Below, one piece after another: positions 29,888-39,312 of a stretch of DNA of 64,000 nucleotides. Where the stretch lies: the NCBI RefSeq assembly GCF_029522115.1, contig NZ_JAKWFK010000011.1:108334-172333 (forward strand), given 5' to 3'. Every line of letters starts with the position of its first letter. Positions within the stretch are counted from its first letter, which is position 1. The notes beneath the pieces were generated by a model. The model did no database searches, was not told where the DNA came from, and saw nothing but the letters and a program-made list of their open reading frames with translations. The DNA comes from Trinickia sp. Y13. GTDB lineage: Bacteria; Pseudomonadota; Gammaproteobacteria; Burkholderiales; Burkholderiaceae. The position numbers and the translations under genes were made by a program.

Positions 29888-30819
29888 CGGTGATCGTCCT
29901 GCAGCGAAATGCGGCGCGCCCCGTGCCGGCTCGCCAAGGTCACGCCACGGCTGTCGATGCCGACCACCCGCTCGGCCCCGAGGGATTGCCCCGGCCCCAC
30001 TACCGCAGCCTGCGTTCCGCTGGCGCCCTCGAGCAGCGCCAGCGAGCGCCGACCATCCTGTACGAATCCGACTAGACGCGCCCCGGCCAGGGCCGACACC
30101 GAATCCGCTTGCGCTGCGCCGAACGGATCGGCCAGGGGCTGCCGCTTGCCGCCGCCCGTCCCCGCCGAAACGGCTCGCGCATATTGCCCGCGTGGGCGAG
30201 CCGGCGATACGTCGAAGACGGACAACGTTCCCGCGATCGCCAACGCGCCCGGTTCTCGCTTGATGCTCAACGTCTGCGGGACCACCAAGACCGGCAGCGC
30301 CGGAAGCCCTTGCAAAAAGCCATATAGACCGGCGAAATCCGAGCGGCCCTCGATTCGCAGGGCGCGCCCGGCGCGATCGCCGCCATCGCGCGCCGGTCCG
30401 GCCTGCGATAACGGTTCCAGCAGGCGCAGTGTCAGGCCGGTCTTGGCGGCAAGTTCGGCCAACGCGGGCAACTCCCCGCCCGCCGAGCGGTTCGACGGCA
30501 CGCCGACTTGCGCGAGCGAAGCCTCTCGCAGCTCCGGCATGCGCGCCAGCCGAACCCGCCCCTCTCGCAGCTGCCGTTCAAGCTCGTCGATCGCGGCCGC
30601 GCCCCTCGCACGCCCGGCGTCAAACGTGCGACCGGCGAAACTGGCGAGCGTGAACGCGACCGCCGCCAACGCGGTGCAAATCATCAGACGGCGCTTGACG
30701 CTCCGTCGTTGCGCCGGAGCGCGCAGCACGCCGCCCCAGCGCGTGGAGCGTCGCGCCGCCGGTAGACGCACGCACACCCGGCGTATGCCAGCTAGTGCAC
30801 AAAGCAACGCCCGCTTCAT
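29884..30819 (-). CDS. pilO: Fused PilO-PilP pilus assembly protein
   Basis: A 311-residue protein joining two alignment-complex components. After a basic 40-residue cytoplasmic start, a membrane helix (about 45-63) and a short coiled coil (ELERQLREGRVRLARMPEL) lead to a PilO-like domain (DFAGLYGFLQGLPALPVLVV). From about residue 226 the sequence is PilP-like: LADPF (231-233 DPF), then ARLVGFVQDGRRSLALLE, VVGPGQSLGAERVVGIDSRG. PilP is normally a separate lipoprotein; here it has no lipobox because the PilO part anchors it. Symbol pilO is given for the membrane part only. It overlaps both neighbours by ATGA. Confidence 0.82.
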   Translation of the reverse strand: MKRALLCALAGIRRVCVRLPAARRSTRWGGVLRAPAQRRSVKRRLMICTALAAVAFTLASFAGRTFDAGRARGAAAIDELERQLREGRVRLARMPELREASLAQVGVPSNRSAGGELPALAELAAKTGLTLRLLEPLSQAGPARDGGDRAGRALRIEGRSDFAGLYGFLQGLPALPVLVVPQTLSIKREPGALAIAGTLSVFDVSPARPRGQYARAVSAGTGGGKRQPLADPFGAAQADSVSALAGARLVGFVQDGRRSLALLEGASGTQAAVVGPGQSLGAERVVGIDSRGVTLASRHGARRISLQDDHR

Positions 30820-31481
30820 CGATTCCTCCCGCCCCGGGCGCCATCGGCGGAGGCCTCCACGCTACGCGCACTGCGCCGCAATGGCGAGGCCGGCTTCGCA
30901 TCGCGCCAACGAACGCGCACCACCGCTTCGACGGCTCGCTGCGCCTCACCGCCAGCGGGCGTTGCCATCAGCTTGAAGTCCACCATTTCGGCCGATTTCG
31001 CGCCGGGCAAGCGAGCCAATCGCTCGGTCCAAGCGGTGCCTACTGCGCTGTCGGATGCATGCAACTGCAGCTGAACGTCTTCATCGCTCAGTTGCAGGCG
31101 GTTGACGGTCACGCCCGCATGCGTCTCTGCCATCAACGCATTCAACAGCGACATCAACGCAACGTACGGTTGCGAGCGTGCCGCGGCCTTCGCTGCATTG
31201 ACCCTCGCGCTTTCCTGCACGCGTTCGAGCCGCGCGAGCTCGGCCAACGCCGGGGCCTGTTGCGCCACTTCGCGCGCAAGTTGGATGCGTCGCTCGTCGG
31301 CGGCGCCCATCGTCTCCCATCCGAAGGCCGCAAGCGTACCCGCCAAGACTGCCGCCGCGCCTTCGCACAGGCCGCGGCGGCGCAGCGAGCGCGCGGCTCG
31401 AATGCGATGCGGCAGCAAGTTGAAGCCGGACGCGCATGGCGCGGCCCCTTCGTTCAGACATTGCGTTGCGGCTACGCTCAT
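30816..31481 (-). CDS. pilN: PilN, type IV pilus inner-membrane alignment protein
   Basis: A 221-residue protein. The N-terminus contains the PilN signature FNLLPHR, which binds PilM, followed by a single membrane segment (GAAAVLAGTLAAFGWE), a coiled-coil stretch with REVAQQAPALAELARLER, and a periplasmic domain with MSLLNALMAETHAGVTVNRL. ATG 31481 overlaps the pilM stop by ATGA, so it is preferred over a start 32 codons upstream. Sequence is divergent; the call rests on the signature and gene order. Confidence 0.85.
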   Translation of the reverse strand: MSVAATQCLNEGAAPCASGFNLLPHRIRAARSLRRRGLCEGAAAVLAGTLAAFGWETMGAADERRIQLAREVAQQAPALAELARLERVQESARVNAAKAAARSQPYVALMSLLNALMAETHAGVTVNRLQLSDEDVQLQLHASDSAVGTAWTERLARLPGAKSAEMVDFKLMATPAGGEAQRAVEAVVRVRWRDAKPASPLRRSARSVEASADGARGGRNR

Positions 31482-32488
31482 TCGAACACCCCGCGCAACG
31501 CCAAGCCGAACGCGACGGCAAAACGCGCACCTTGCTTCGCATCGGCGCGCGGGGTAAAGCGGCCGCCATCGAAACAAAACGGCGCGCAGTCGAACGGCTC
31601 GGTCGCACAGCCTAGGCGCTCGCCGATGTCGGCCATCGCGAGTCCCAGACGTTCGAGCACATTCACGTCGCCGCCGATCACCGCGCGATCGAGCCCAGCG
31701 CCCGAGGCGAGCGATCCGAGAGCCGCATCGAGATCCGCATGTTCGCCGATAGGAAAGCGAATGCTTGCCTGGACGGCGCCTTCTGCGACGCGCCAGCCGT
31801 ACACCCCGTCGCTACCGGCCCAGATCGCAGCGTATCGATCGGCGCGGCGCAGCGAATGCTCGGCCGCATAAGCCAGCGCGCGTAAGGCGGCGAGCGGTTC
31901 GCCATCGATCGCGGCCAACGCGATGCCGGCCGCGGCGGCGGCTTCGACACGCGCCTCCAAATGCCCCCGGGGCGCCGCGGCGAGCGCCACGCGCGAGACA
32001 TTGCCCGCGCTTGCCGCCCCGGGAACGGCGGCGCAGTCGGCGGCCCACCAATCGATCGACAAGGCGTCCCGCTCGAGACCGCACAAGCGCTCGGCTTGTT
32101 CGAGCAGGATCGGCTCCATCTCGTCGATTGCCTGCGAATCGCGACCGTGGCTATCCGGCGCTTGTGTGACGGGGGGCATTTCGAACGTGGCGATGGCCGT
32201 CGCGCCGCCCGGTATGGCCATCGCACACGGCATCGCGCGCAGCGCACGGCGGCGCGGCCAGCGCGCACACAGCGACGACAGCGCAGCGGCCACGGCCGCA
32301 CGGTCGACCAGATGCGCCCCGGACATCGCACCCGGATTCAATGGCGCAGCACCGAGCCACTCTACGCGAACGGGCAGATTCGACCGGCCCTTGCGGCTCA
32401 CGATGACGAGCCGCACCTCGCGCGGACTCACGTCGATGCCGGCTCCAAAGCGGCGCGCGGCGGACAACAGTTTGTTTCTCATCAGCAT
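31478..32488 (-). CDS. pilM: PilM, actin-like type IV pilus assembly ATPase
   Basis: A 336-residue cytoplasmic protein, FtsA/actin-like, that binds the PilN tail. The family's phosphate-binding start GIDVSPREVRLVIVS and the middle MEPILLEQAERLCGLERDALSIDWWAA and ALAAIDGEPLAALRAL are recognisable, though the nucleotide site is less conserved than in Pseudomonas PilM. ATG 32488 is placed after GGGGA; the longer upstream reading is Arg/Ala-rich and unsupported. First gene of the pil set, divergent from ponA. Confidence 0.85.
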   Translation of the reverse strand: MLMRNKLLSAARRFGAGIDVSPREVRLVIVSRKGRSNLPVRVEWLGAAPLNPGAMSGAHLVDRAAVAAALSSLCARWPRRRALRAMPCAMAIPGGATAIATFEMPPVTQAPDSHGRDSQAIDEMEPILLEQAERLCGLERDALSIDWWAADCAAVPGAASAGNVSRVALAAAPRGHLEARVEAAAAAGIALAAIDGEPLAALRALAYAAEHSLRRADRYAAIWAGSDGVYGWRVAEGAVQASIRFPIGEHADLDAALGSLASGAGLDRAVIGGDVNVLERLGLAMADIGERLGCATEPFDCAPFCFDGGRFTPRADAKQGARFAVAFGLALRGVFE

Positions 32489-32678
32489 GACGTTTCCCCG
32501 CAGCAGCCGGGCCGTCGACATGAGCGGCCAAAACGGCGTGCTGCAGCGAAATTGTGCGAATTGCGCCGCCGCCCCGATATTCGACCGAACGGCCAACGTT
32601 GCGATGGCAGCGCACGCGGCGCGTCGTTTCACATCGGCATCGACCGTTAAGCCAAACGAAAGCTCGCCGCCGCGCCGC

Positions 32679-32684
32679 TATAAT
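32679..32684 (+). promoter_or_regulatory. Candidate -10 element of ponA
   Basis: A perfect TATAAT on the plus strand 25 bases before the ponA ATG, in the pilM-ponA divergent region. No good -35 is seen at 16-18 bases upstream, so the promoter is incomplete by sequence alone. Confidence 0.4.
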
Positions 32685-32709
32685 CGCGGCCATTGCACTT
32701 CGCTTCGCT

Positions 32710-35172
32710 ATGGATTCCCCCCTGCCGTCAGCCGCCCCATCGCCCTCAGGTTCCCCCGAACCCGCCAAGCCGCCCAAACGCCGCACGCGTTGGATGGTCA
32801 AGCTCGCCCTCTGTTGCGTGGGGATGGTCGCGGCCATGGGCGCTTGCGCCGGGCTGCTCCTGCTCTATGGGCTCGTCGTCGCCACGCCGCGTCTGCCCTC
32901 GCTCGACGCGCTGACCGACTATCGCCCGAAAGTCCCGCTGCGCATCTATACCGCCGATCACGTTCTAATCGGCGAATTCGGCGAAGAACGGCGCGACGTG
33001 GTGCGCATCGAGGACGTCCCCGTCTTTTTGAAACAAGCCGTTCTCGCAATCGAAGATGCGCGCTTCTACGATCATGGGGGAGTCGACATCGCCGGCGTGG
33101 TGCGCGCGGGCATCGCGGCGTTGACGAACGGACGCGCGACGCAAGGCGCCAGCACGATCACGATGCAAGTCGCACGCAATTTCTTTCTGTCGAGCGAGAA
33201 AACCTACACGCGCAAGATTTACGAGATGATGCTGGCGTACAAAATCGAGCGCGAGTTGACGAAGGATCAGATTCTCGAGGTGTACATGAATCAGATCTAC
33301 CTCGGGCAGCGCGCCTATGGCTTCGCGTCGGCAGCGCGCATCTACTTCGGCAAGGACATCGCGCACATCACGCTCGCGGAAGCGGCGATGCTGGCGGGCT
33401 TGCCCAAAGCGCCTTCGGCATACAACCCTGTCGTCAACCCGGCGCGCGCAAAGCTACGTCAGCAATACATCCTGCAGCGCATGCTCGCGCTGCAGGACAT
33501 CACGCGTGCGCAATACGATGCTGCGATCGCCGAGCCGCTCGCGCTTGCGGGCGCGCCCGCGCAGCAGTTCAGCGTACATGCGGAGTACGCCGCGGAAATG
33601 GTCCGTCAAGCGATGGTCGCGCAATACCACGATGAAGCCTATACGCGGGGCTTGAACGTCGTCACGACGATCGATTCGGGCGATCAAGCCGCCGCCTACC
33701 GTGCGGTGCGATACGGGCTGATGAGTTACGACGCGCGGCATGGCTATCGCGGCCCCGAGGGTTACGTCGCGCTGCCCGCCGCTGCCGGCGCGCGCGCGAA
33801 CGCCATTTCCACGGCCCTCGGAAAATATCCGGACAACGGCGAAATCGTCGCGGGTGTCGTGACCGCCGCCGATACGCATCAAGTGCAAGCGGTCCTGTCC
33901 GACGGCACGCTGGCCACGGTCAGCGGCGAAGGCCTGCGCTTGGCGGCAGCTGCGCTCGTGCCGCGCGCGCAGGCGGTGGCCAGCATCCGGCCGGGGGCCA
34001 TCGTGCGCCTCGTCAAAGACGACGCAGGCGCCTGGTCGATCGTGCAATTGCCGCAAGTCGAAGGCGCGTTCGTCTCGATCGTGCCGCAAGACGGCGCGAT
34101 TCGCTCACTGGTCGGAGGCTTCGATTTCAGCAAGAACAAGTTCAATCACGTGACGCAGGCATGGCGCCAGCCGGGCTCCAGCTTCAAGCCCTTCATCTAC
34201 TCGGCATCGCTGGAGAAGGGCCTCGGCCCGGCAACCATCATCAACGACGCGCCGCTCTTTTTCAGCGCGGCGGAAACGGGCGGTCATCCCTGGGAGCCGA
34301 AGAACTATGGCGGCCGGTTCGACGGCCCCATGACGATGCGCACCGCGCTCGAAAAATCGCGCAACCTCGTCTCGATTCGGATTCTTGCGCACATCGGCAC
34401 CCATTACGCGCAGCAGTACGTGACGCGCTTCGGCTTCGACGCCGACAAGCATCCGGCCTATCTACCGATGGCGCTCGGCGCCGGCCTCGTGACGCCCCTG
34501 CAGATGGCCGGCGCTTACTCGGTCTTCGCCAATGGCGGCTATCGCGTCAATCCCTATCTCATTTCGGAAGTGACCGATCAAGACGGCCTCGTGCTCGCGC
34601 GCGCGCAACCGATCGTCGCCGGGAACAATGCGCCGCGAGCGATCGATGCGCGCAACGACTACGTGATGAACAGCTTGCTGCAAAGCGTCGCGCAACGCGG
34701 AACGGGGGCGAAGTCGAACCAACTCGGACGCAAGGATTTGGCCGGGAAGACCGGCACGACAAACGATTCTCGCGACGCCTGGTTCGCCGGCTATCAGCAC
34801 ACGCTGGCCGCCATCGCCTGGATCGGCTACGACTCGCCGCGCAGCCTGGGCGATCGTGAGACGGGGGGCGGCCTCGCGCTGCCGGTTTGGATGGACTACA
34901 TGCGGCAAGTGCTCAAAGGCGTGCCGGAGTATGAAATGCCGATGCCCGCCGACGTCATGCCAATCGAGGGCGAACTGTACTTCGACTCGTTCCTGCCAGG
35001 ACGTGGCTTCGTCCATACGGTCGGCATCGCCGAAGCGGCCGTGCACGCGGAGACGAGCGCCGCGGACGGCGGCGTGGAAACCGGGAATCGCGCAGCGGCC
35101 CCGCCGACGAACGCAGCCAACGAAGCGAGGGGCATGCCGCAGCCTACGGCGCCACCGGTTATGGTGCAGTGA
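32710..35172 (+). CDS. ponA: PBP1a, bifunctional peptidoglycan glycosyltransferase/transpeptidase
   Basis: An 820-residue class A penicillin-binding protein. A Pro-rich cytoplasmic start is followed by a membrane helix (LALCCVGMVAAMGACAGLLL), the GT51 glycosyltransferase (AIEDARFYDHGGVD, TQGASTITMQVARNFFLS, QIYLGQRAYGFASAARIYFG), an OB-like insert (residues about 380-450) and the transpeptidase with catalytic SSFK (S490-K493), SRN and KTGT. Divergently placed from pilMNOPQ-aroKB, as mrcA is in gammaproteobacteria. The chosen ATG follows the promoter -10; an upstream in-frame ATG gives an Arg-rich extension. Confidence 0.95.
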   Translation: MDSPLPSAAPSPSGSPEPAKPPKRRTRWMVKLALCCVGMVAAMGACAGLLLLYGLVVATPRLPSLDALTDYRPKVPLRIYTADHVLIGEFGEERRDVVRIEDVPVFLKQAVLAIEDARFYDHGGVDIAGVVRAGIAALTNGRATQGASTITMQVARNFFLSSEKTYTRKIYEMMLAYKIERELTKDQILEVYMNQIYLGQRAYGFASAARIYFGKDIAHITLAEAAMLAGLPKAPSAYNPVVNPARAKLRQQYILQRMLALQDITRAQYDAAIAEPLALAGAPAQQFSVHAEYAAEMVRQAMVAQYHDEAYTRGLNVVTTIDSGDQAAAYRAVRYGLMSYDARHGYRGPEGYVALPAAAGARANAISTALGKYPDNGEIVAGVVTAADTHQVQAVLSDGTLATVSGEGLRLAAAALVPRAQAVASIRPGAIVRLVKDDAGAWSIVQLPQVEGAFVSIVPQDGAIRSLVGGFDFSKNKFNHVTQAWRQPGSSFKPFIYSASLEKGLGPATIINDAPLFFSAAETGGHPWEPKNYGGRFDGPMTMRTALEKSRNLVSIRILAHIGTHYAQQYVTRFGFDADKHPAYLPMALGAGLVTPLQMAGAYSVFANGGYRVNPYLISEVTDQDGLVLARAQPIVAGNNAPRAIDARNDYVMNSLLQSVAQRGTGAKSNQLGRKDLAGKTGTTNDSRDAWFAGYQHTLAAIAWIGYDSPRSLGDRETGGGLALPVWMDYMRQVLKGVPEYEMPMPADVMPIEGELYFDSFLPGRGFVHTVGIAEAAVHAETSAADGGVETGNRAAAPPTNAANEARGMPQPTAPPVMVQ

Positions 35173-35321
35173 TCCACCACCGATGTCAGCCGCTGTCGGT
35201 GGATGGTTGTCGATGGATCGCTGGCGCTGGCGCTGCCGCTGCCGCGAACGCCGAGCGCACTAGCCAGCGCCGCTACAACCCGCGATCGAACCGAGAACGA
35301 ACTCGGAAGACGCGTCGCGCC

Positions 35322-35639
35322 TTACGCCGGGAATTGGACGCGCTCGCCAGCTTGCTGCGTGGCGTAATCGGACAGAGACTCGAAGAACTCGCGGCCATTA
35401 CGCGTATCCAGCCACTGTCCGTCGACGAACTTGAAGTGAAAACCGCCTGCTTTGGCTGCGATCCAGATCTCCTGCATCGGCGGTTGCAGGTTGACGATGA
35501 TCTTCGAACCGTTCTCGAATTCGAGGGTCAACACATTGCCGCTACGCTCGATCTCGATATCGGCGTCGCTGTCGTCGGCAGCTTGCTCGATTCGCGTGAG
35601 AACGGCTTCCGCTCGGCCAAGGTAGTCGCTGTCGGTCAT
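35322..35639 (-). CDS. cyaY: CyaY, bacterial frataxin
   Basis: A 105-residue iron-binding regulator of IscS-dependent iron-sulfur assembly. The frataxin pattern is present: an acidic first helix ([23 protein letters not shown]), [36 protein letters not shown] and the closing [13 protein letters not shown]. Length matches E. coli CyaY (106). It is convergent with ponA and divergent from lptM, with 53 bp between the divergent starts. Confidence 0.96.
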   Translation of the reverse strand: MTDSDYLGRAEAVLTRIEQAADDSDADIEIERSGNVLTLEFENGSKIIVNLQPPMQEIWIAAKAGGFHFKFVDGQWLDTRNGREFFESLSDYATQQAGERVQFPA

Positions 35640-35692
35640 GCTAAACTCCGCCGGTTAAACACATCACAGCTCTTTAGGTCCTAGAGGCAGTC

Positions 35693-35998
35693 ATGCGAGT
35701 CGTTTTCAGGATGAGCGCGATTGTAGCGGCTTTGGCCGTTGCGACAAGCGCGGCGCTAACCGCCTGCGGACAACGCGGGCCGCTTTATCTGCCGTCCGTC
35801 CCGCCGCTGCCTGAAAAACCGGTGCTTCACACCGGGCCATCCGCGCAAGATTCGGATAGCGGCTCGCAAGCGACATCGGGCGCGCAAGCGCGTGCGCCGC
35901 TCACCTTGGAGCCGGCCGATGCGCTCGGCACTGCGCCGAACGCCCAACACCCCACGCCTGACGCCGGTGCGGCGTCGAGCCCAGCACCCGATCAATAA
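35693..35998 (+). CDS. lptM: LptM (YifL-like) lipoprotein
   Basis: A 101-residue small lipoprotein. The signal ends LTAC (C25), followed by the diagnostic GQRGPLYLP of the LptM family, which assists oxidative maturation of the LptDE lipopolysaccharide translocon. The remainder is a Ser/Ala/Pro-rich tail. It precedes lysA by 15 bp, the same arrangement as in other proteobacteria. Confidence 0.92.
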   Translation: MRVVFRMSAIVAALAVATSAALTACGQRGPLYLPSVPPLPEKPVLHTGPSAQDSDSGSQATSGAQARAPLTLEPADALGTAPNAQHPTPDAGAASSPAPDQ

Positions 35999-36013
35999 AC
36001 GCAGGATTTGCGC

Positions 36014-37276
36014 ATGTCTCACTCCGCCTTCGCCTATGTCGACGGCGTGCTGCACGCCGAAGGCGTCAGCGCCGTCACGCTCGCCGAACGATTCGGCACG
36101 CCGCTTTTCGTCTACTCGCGCGCGGCGCTGACCCAAGCCTATCAAGCGTATGCGCAAGCATGTGCCGGACACCGGGCGTCGGTGCATGTCGCCGTCAAAG
36201 CCAACAGCAACTTGGCGGTGCTCAACGTCTTTGCACGACTTGGCGCCGGCTTCGATATCGTCTCGGGCGGGGAGCTTGCCCGCGTGCTCGCGGCAGGCGG
36301 CCAGGCGGAAAATGTCGTATTTTCGGGCGTCGGCAAGAGTGCGGCGGAAATGCGCGAGGCGCTCGAAGCGGGCGTCAAATGCTTCAACGTCGAATCGATC
36401 CCTGAACTCGACCGGCTCAACACTATCGCGGGCGAGTGTGGCAAGAAGGCACCAATCTCCCTGCGCGTCAATCCCGACGTCGATCCGAAGACTCACCCCT
36501 ACATCTCCACGGGGCTCAAGGCGAACAAGTTTGGCATTGCATTCGACGAGGCGCGTTCGGCCTATCGCGCGGCGGCGGCATTCGAGCACCTCGAAGTGTT
36601 CGGCATCGATTGCCACATCGGCTCGCAGATCACGGAAATCGCCCCTTACCTCGATGCGCTCGATAAACTGCTCGATCTCGTCGAGCAAATCGAGGCGGAC
36701 GGCATCGCCATCCGCCACCTCGACGTCGGCGGCGGGCTCGGCATCACGTATTCGGAGGAAACTCCGCCGGACACGGGCGTATTCGTGCGCACCCTGCTCG
36801 AGCGGATCGCGGCGCGCGGCCATGGTCATCGAGAAGTGTATTTCGAGCCGGGCCGCTCGGTCACGGGCAACGCCGGCATCCTCCTCACGCGCATCGAATT
36901 CCTGAAACCAGGTGCGGAGAAGAACTTCGCAATCGTCGACGCCGCGATGAACGACCTGGCGCGACCTGCCATGTACCAGGCATATCACGCGATCGATGCT
37001 GTCGCACCGCGCCAAGATGCGCCCGCGGTCTACGATGTGGTCGGGCCTGTATGCGAAAGCGGCGACTGGCTGGGCCGCGATCGCGCCCTCGCCGTCAAGC
37101 CGGGCGATTTGCTGGCGATCCGTTCGGCGGGCGCCTATGCGTTTGCGATGAGCTCGAACTACAACACGCGTCCGCGCGCGGCGGAGGTGATGGTAGACGG
37201 CGATCGGGTCCACCTCGTCCGTGCGCGCGAAACAGTGCGTGAGTTGTTTGCGGGCGAATCCATCCTGCCCGCCTGA
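36014..37276 (+). CDS. lysA: LysA, diaminopimelate decarboxylase
   Basis: A 420-residue PLP enzyme making lysine from meso-diaminopimelate. The cofactor lysine is K62 in VHVAVKANSN; HIGSQI, DVGGGLGI and EPGRS are the phosphate-binding and substrate motifs; CESGDWLGRDR near the end carries the active-site cysteine of the partner subunit. ATG 36014 is preceded by AGGA; a TTG two codons upstream is a weaker choice. A strong terminator follows. Confidence 0.97.
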   Translation: MSHSAFAYVDGVLHAEGVSAVTLAERFGTPLFVYSRAALTQAYQAYAQACAGHRASVHVAVKANSNLAVLNVFARLGAGFDIVSGGELARVLAAGGQAENVVFSGVGKSAAEMREALEAGVKCFNVESIPELDRLNTIAGECGKKAPISLRVNPDVDPKTHPYISTGLKANKFGIAFDEARSAYRAAAAFEHLEVFGIDCHIGSQITEIAPYLDALDKLLDLVEQIEADGIAIRHLDVGGGLGITYSEETPPDTGVFVRTLLERIAARGHGHREVYFEPGRSVTGNAGILLTRIEFLKPGAEKNFAIVDAAMNDLARPAMYQAYHAIDAVAPRQDAPAVYDVVGPVCESGDWLGRDRALAVKPGDLLAIRSAGAYAFAMSSNYNTRPRAAEVMVDGDRVHLVRARETVRELFAGESILPA

Positions 37277-37304
37277 TTCCGGCGCAGCGCCGGTTCTCCC
37301 ATCG

Positions 37305-37340
37305 CCGCCGAGCAGTTAGCCATTGCGCGCTCGGCGGTTT
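37305..37340 (+). terminator. Intrinsic terminator after lysA
   Basis: CCGCCGAGC (37305-37313) pairs with GCTCGGCGG (37329-37337), followed by TTTCTTTT on the plus strand. Confidence 0.85.
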
Positions 37341-37346
37341 CTTTTG

Positions 37347-38084
37347 CTATCTGGCGGGCTTGGACGCACCGCCGCTGCGGCCGGCGAGTTTGCCGCGCGC
37401 CCACACGGCCACGCGCCATCCGAGCAGCACGATAACGATCGCGCCATAGATCTTGGGCAGGATGAGATCGTGCTTGCCGGCCTTCATCCACCAAAAGTGC
37501 AAAATCGCGAGCGCCGCAATGGCGTAAATCGCGCGATGAAGCATCAGCCAACGCCGCCCCAATCGGCGCACAGCGGCGCGCGGCGAGGTCGCGGCAAGCA
37601 CAATCAACAGCACGAACGCCGCAAATCCGACCGTGATGAAAGGCCGCTTGCCGATGTCTTTTACGATTTCAGCCACGTCGAACCATTTGTCGAACCAAAT
37701 GTACGTCACGAAATGCAGCGTCGCGTAAAAGAACGCATAGAGCCCGAGCATGCGGCGAAACCGCAGCAACGCATTGACACCACTCAACCGGCGCAGCGGC
37801 GTCACCGTCAGCGTGATGCACAGGAAAACCAGGGTCCAAAGCCCTGTCGAGCGCGTGATGAATTCGATCGGATTGGCGCCGAGCCCGTCGGTCAAGCCGA
37901 ACACCACGAGACGCGCGAGCGGTACAAGCGCCGCGATGAAGACACCGATCTTGGCAGGTGCGATCCAGCGGTCTGCAGCGCCGCGCGCGCGGGCGTTTCC
38001 AGCTTGAGTCGAACGAACGGGCCGCGGGCCGCTTTGAGCGCGACCGGCGTCGCGCCCCGTCAGCGTTTGCGTATCGAGTGACAT
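37347..38084 (-). CDS. msrQ: MsrQ, haem-binding membrane subunit of MsrPQ
   Basis: A 245-residue inner-membrane cytochrome b-type protein that passes quinol electrons to periplasmic MsrP. After a 40-residue hydrophilic start there are about six membrane helices with the family motifs TRSTGLWTLVFLCITLTVTPLR, RRMLGLYAFFYATLHFVTYIWFD and WLMLHRAIYAIAALAILHFWWM, which include the haem-ligand histidines. It lies 25 bp after msrP. Confidence 0.94.
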   Translation of the reverse strand: MSLDTQTLTGRDAGRAQSGPRPVRSTQAGNARARGAADRWIAPAKIGVFIAALVPLARLVVFGLTDGLGANPIEFITRSTGLWTLVFLCITLTVTPLRRLSGVNALLRFRRMLGLYAFFYATLHFVTYIWFDKWFDVAEIVKDIGKRPFITVGFAAFVLLIVLAATSPRAAVRRLGRRWLMLHRAIYAIAALAILHFWWMKAGKHDLILPKIYGAIVIVLLGWRVAVWARGKLAGRSGGASKPAR

Positions 38085-38109
38085 GAAATGCGCTCCATCA
38101 AGCCTGGCG

Positions 38110-39129
38110 TCAGAAGTACTTGCGCAAGTCCATCCCTTGATACAGGGAGGCGACGAGATTTCCATACCCGTTGAACATCAACGTCTTGCGCTTCGGCGTG
38201 AAGAATCCGTCCTCGCCGATCCGACGCTCGGTGGCTTGACTCCAGCGCGGGTGATCCACCTCGGGGTTCACGTTCGAATAGAAGCCGTACTCCTGGGGCG
38301 CGTAGGTATTCCAACTCGTCGGCGGTTGCTTTTCGACGAATCGGATTTTCACGAGCGACTTCGCGCTTTTGAACCCGTACTTCCAAGGGACGACGATACG
38401 GATCGGCGCACCGTTCTGGTTCGGCAGCACCTGTCCGTACACCCCGACCGTGAGCAGCGTCAGCGGATTCATCGCTTCGTCCATGCGCAAGCCTTCGGAA
38501 TATGGCCAATCGAGAATCGGTTCGGAAAGCCCTGGCATCTGAGAAGGGTCTGCGAGCGTGATGAACTGCACGAATTTGGCGTTGCCGGTCGGCTGCGCGC
38601 GCTTGATGAGTTCGGCGAGCGGGTAGCCCACCCATGGAATCACCATCGACCACCCTTCGACGCAGCGGTGCCGATAAACGCGTTCCTCGAGCGGCGCGAG
38701 CTTGAGCAGTTCGTCGATGTCGTACACCTTCGGATTCTTGACCTCGCCTTCCACGCTGACGCGCCACGGATGCGGCCGTAGCGTCCCCGCGTTGCGTGAC
38801 GGGTCGCTTTTGTCCGTGCCGAACTCGTAGAAGTTGTTGTAGGTCGTCACGTCCTTGTAAGGCGTGACCTTATCGGTGACGACAAACTTCGGATTAGTCG
38901 CAGCTGCGAGCTTGTGCGCTTTGGGGTCGGGTGAAGCATACGCGCCGAAAGCGGCGCGACTGACGCCGAGCGTTCCACCAGCGATTGCGAGTCCCGCAGC
39001 GCCCGCCGCCTGTAGCACGCGCCGCCGATTTTCGAACACTGCGCGCGGGGTGATTTCGCTAGCGGCGATGTCCTCGCCGGTCAGTAGGACTCGCTGCTCT
39101 CGGTTGATCGACACGATGCTGCTCCTCAA
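38110..39129 (-). CDS. msrP: MsrP, periplasmic methionine sulfoxide reductase, molybdopterin subunit
   Basis: A 339-residue enzyme repairing oxidised methionine in periplasmic proteins. A Tat signal carries RRRVLQAAG (35-43) then a hydrophobic stretch ending near AFG/AYA; the molybdenum ligand is the cysteine of YRHRCVEGW (C156). [37 protein letters not shown] and the C-terminal [21 protein letters not shown] are typical. It starts 183 bp after resC, with a terminator between, so has its own promoter. Confidence 0.96.
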   Translation of the reverse strand: MRSSIVSINREQRVLLTGEDIAASEITPRAVFENRRRVLQAAGAAGLAIAGGTLGVSRAAFGAYASPDPKAHKLAAATNPKFVVTDKVTPYKDVTTYNNFYEFGTDKSDPSRNAGTLRPHPWRVSVEGEVKNPKVYDIDELLKLAPLEERVYRHRCVEGWSMVIPWVGYPLAELIKRAQPTGNAKFVQFITLADPSQMPGLSEPILDWPYSEGLRMDEAMNPLTLLTVGVYGQVLPNQNGAPIRIVVPWKYGFKSAKSLVKIRFVEKQPPTSWNTYAPQEYGFYSNVNPEVDHPRWSQATERRIGEDGFFTPKRKTLMFNGYGNLVASLYQGMDLRKYF

Positions 39130-39228
39130 GAAACCCGGGCCGCTTGTTCATGGCGTCGCTCGAACGCCTTTCGGGCCCACACACGATGAATACGTGCGCC
39201 GCTTGCGCTCGGATGCATCGATCAAAGA

Positions 39229-39265
39229 AAAAACCGCCGATGGCGCGACCACGCGGCGGTTTTTT
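39229..39265 (-). terminator. Intrinsic terminator after the resB-resC operon
   Basis: AAAAACCGCCG and CGGCGGTTTTT pair around a 13-base loop, with A/T runs on both sides, so it can stop transcription in either direction; the operon read into it is on the minus strand. Confidence 0.85.
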
Positions 39266-39312
39266 TATTACGAACATTACTAGCGCGATCGACATCGGCG
39301 CCGGCGCATCGG

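Noticed and set aside
31923..33635. Plus-strand frame of 570 codons spanning pilM and the ponA start
   Set aside because: Overlaps pilM antisense and ponA in another frame; ponA has complete catalytic motifs and this frame has none.
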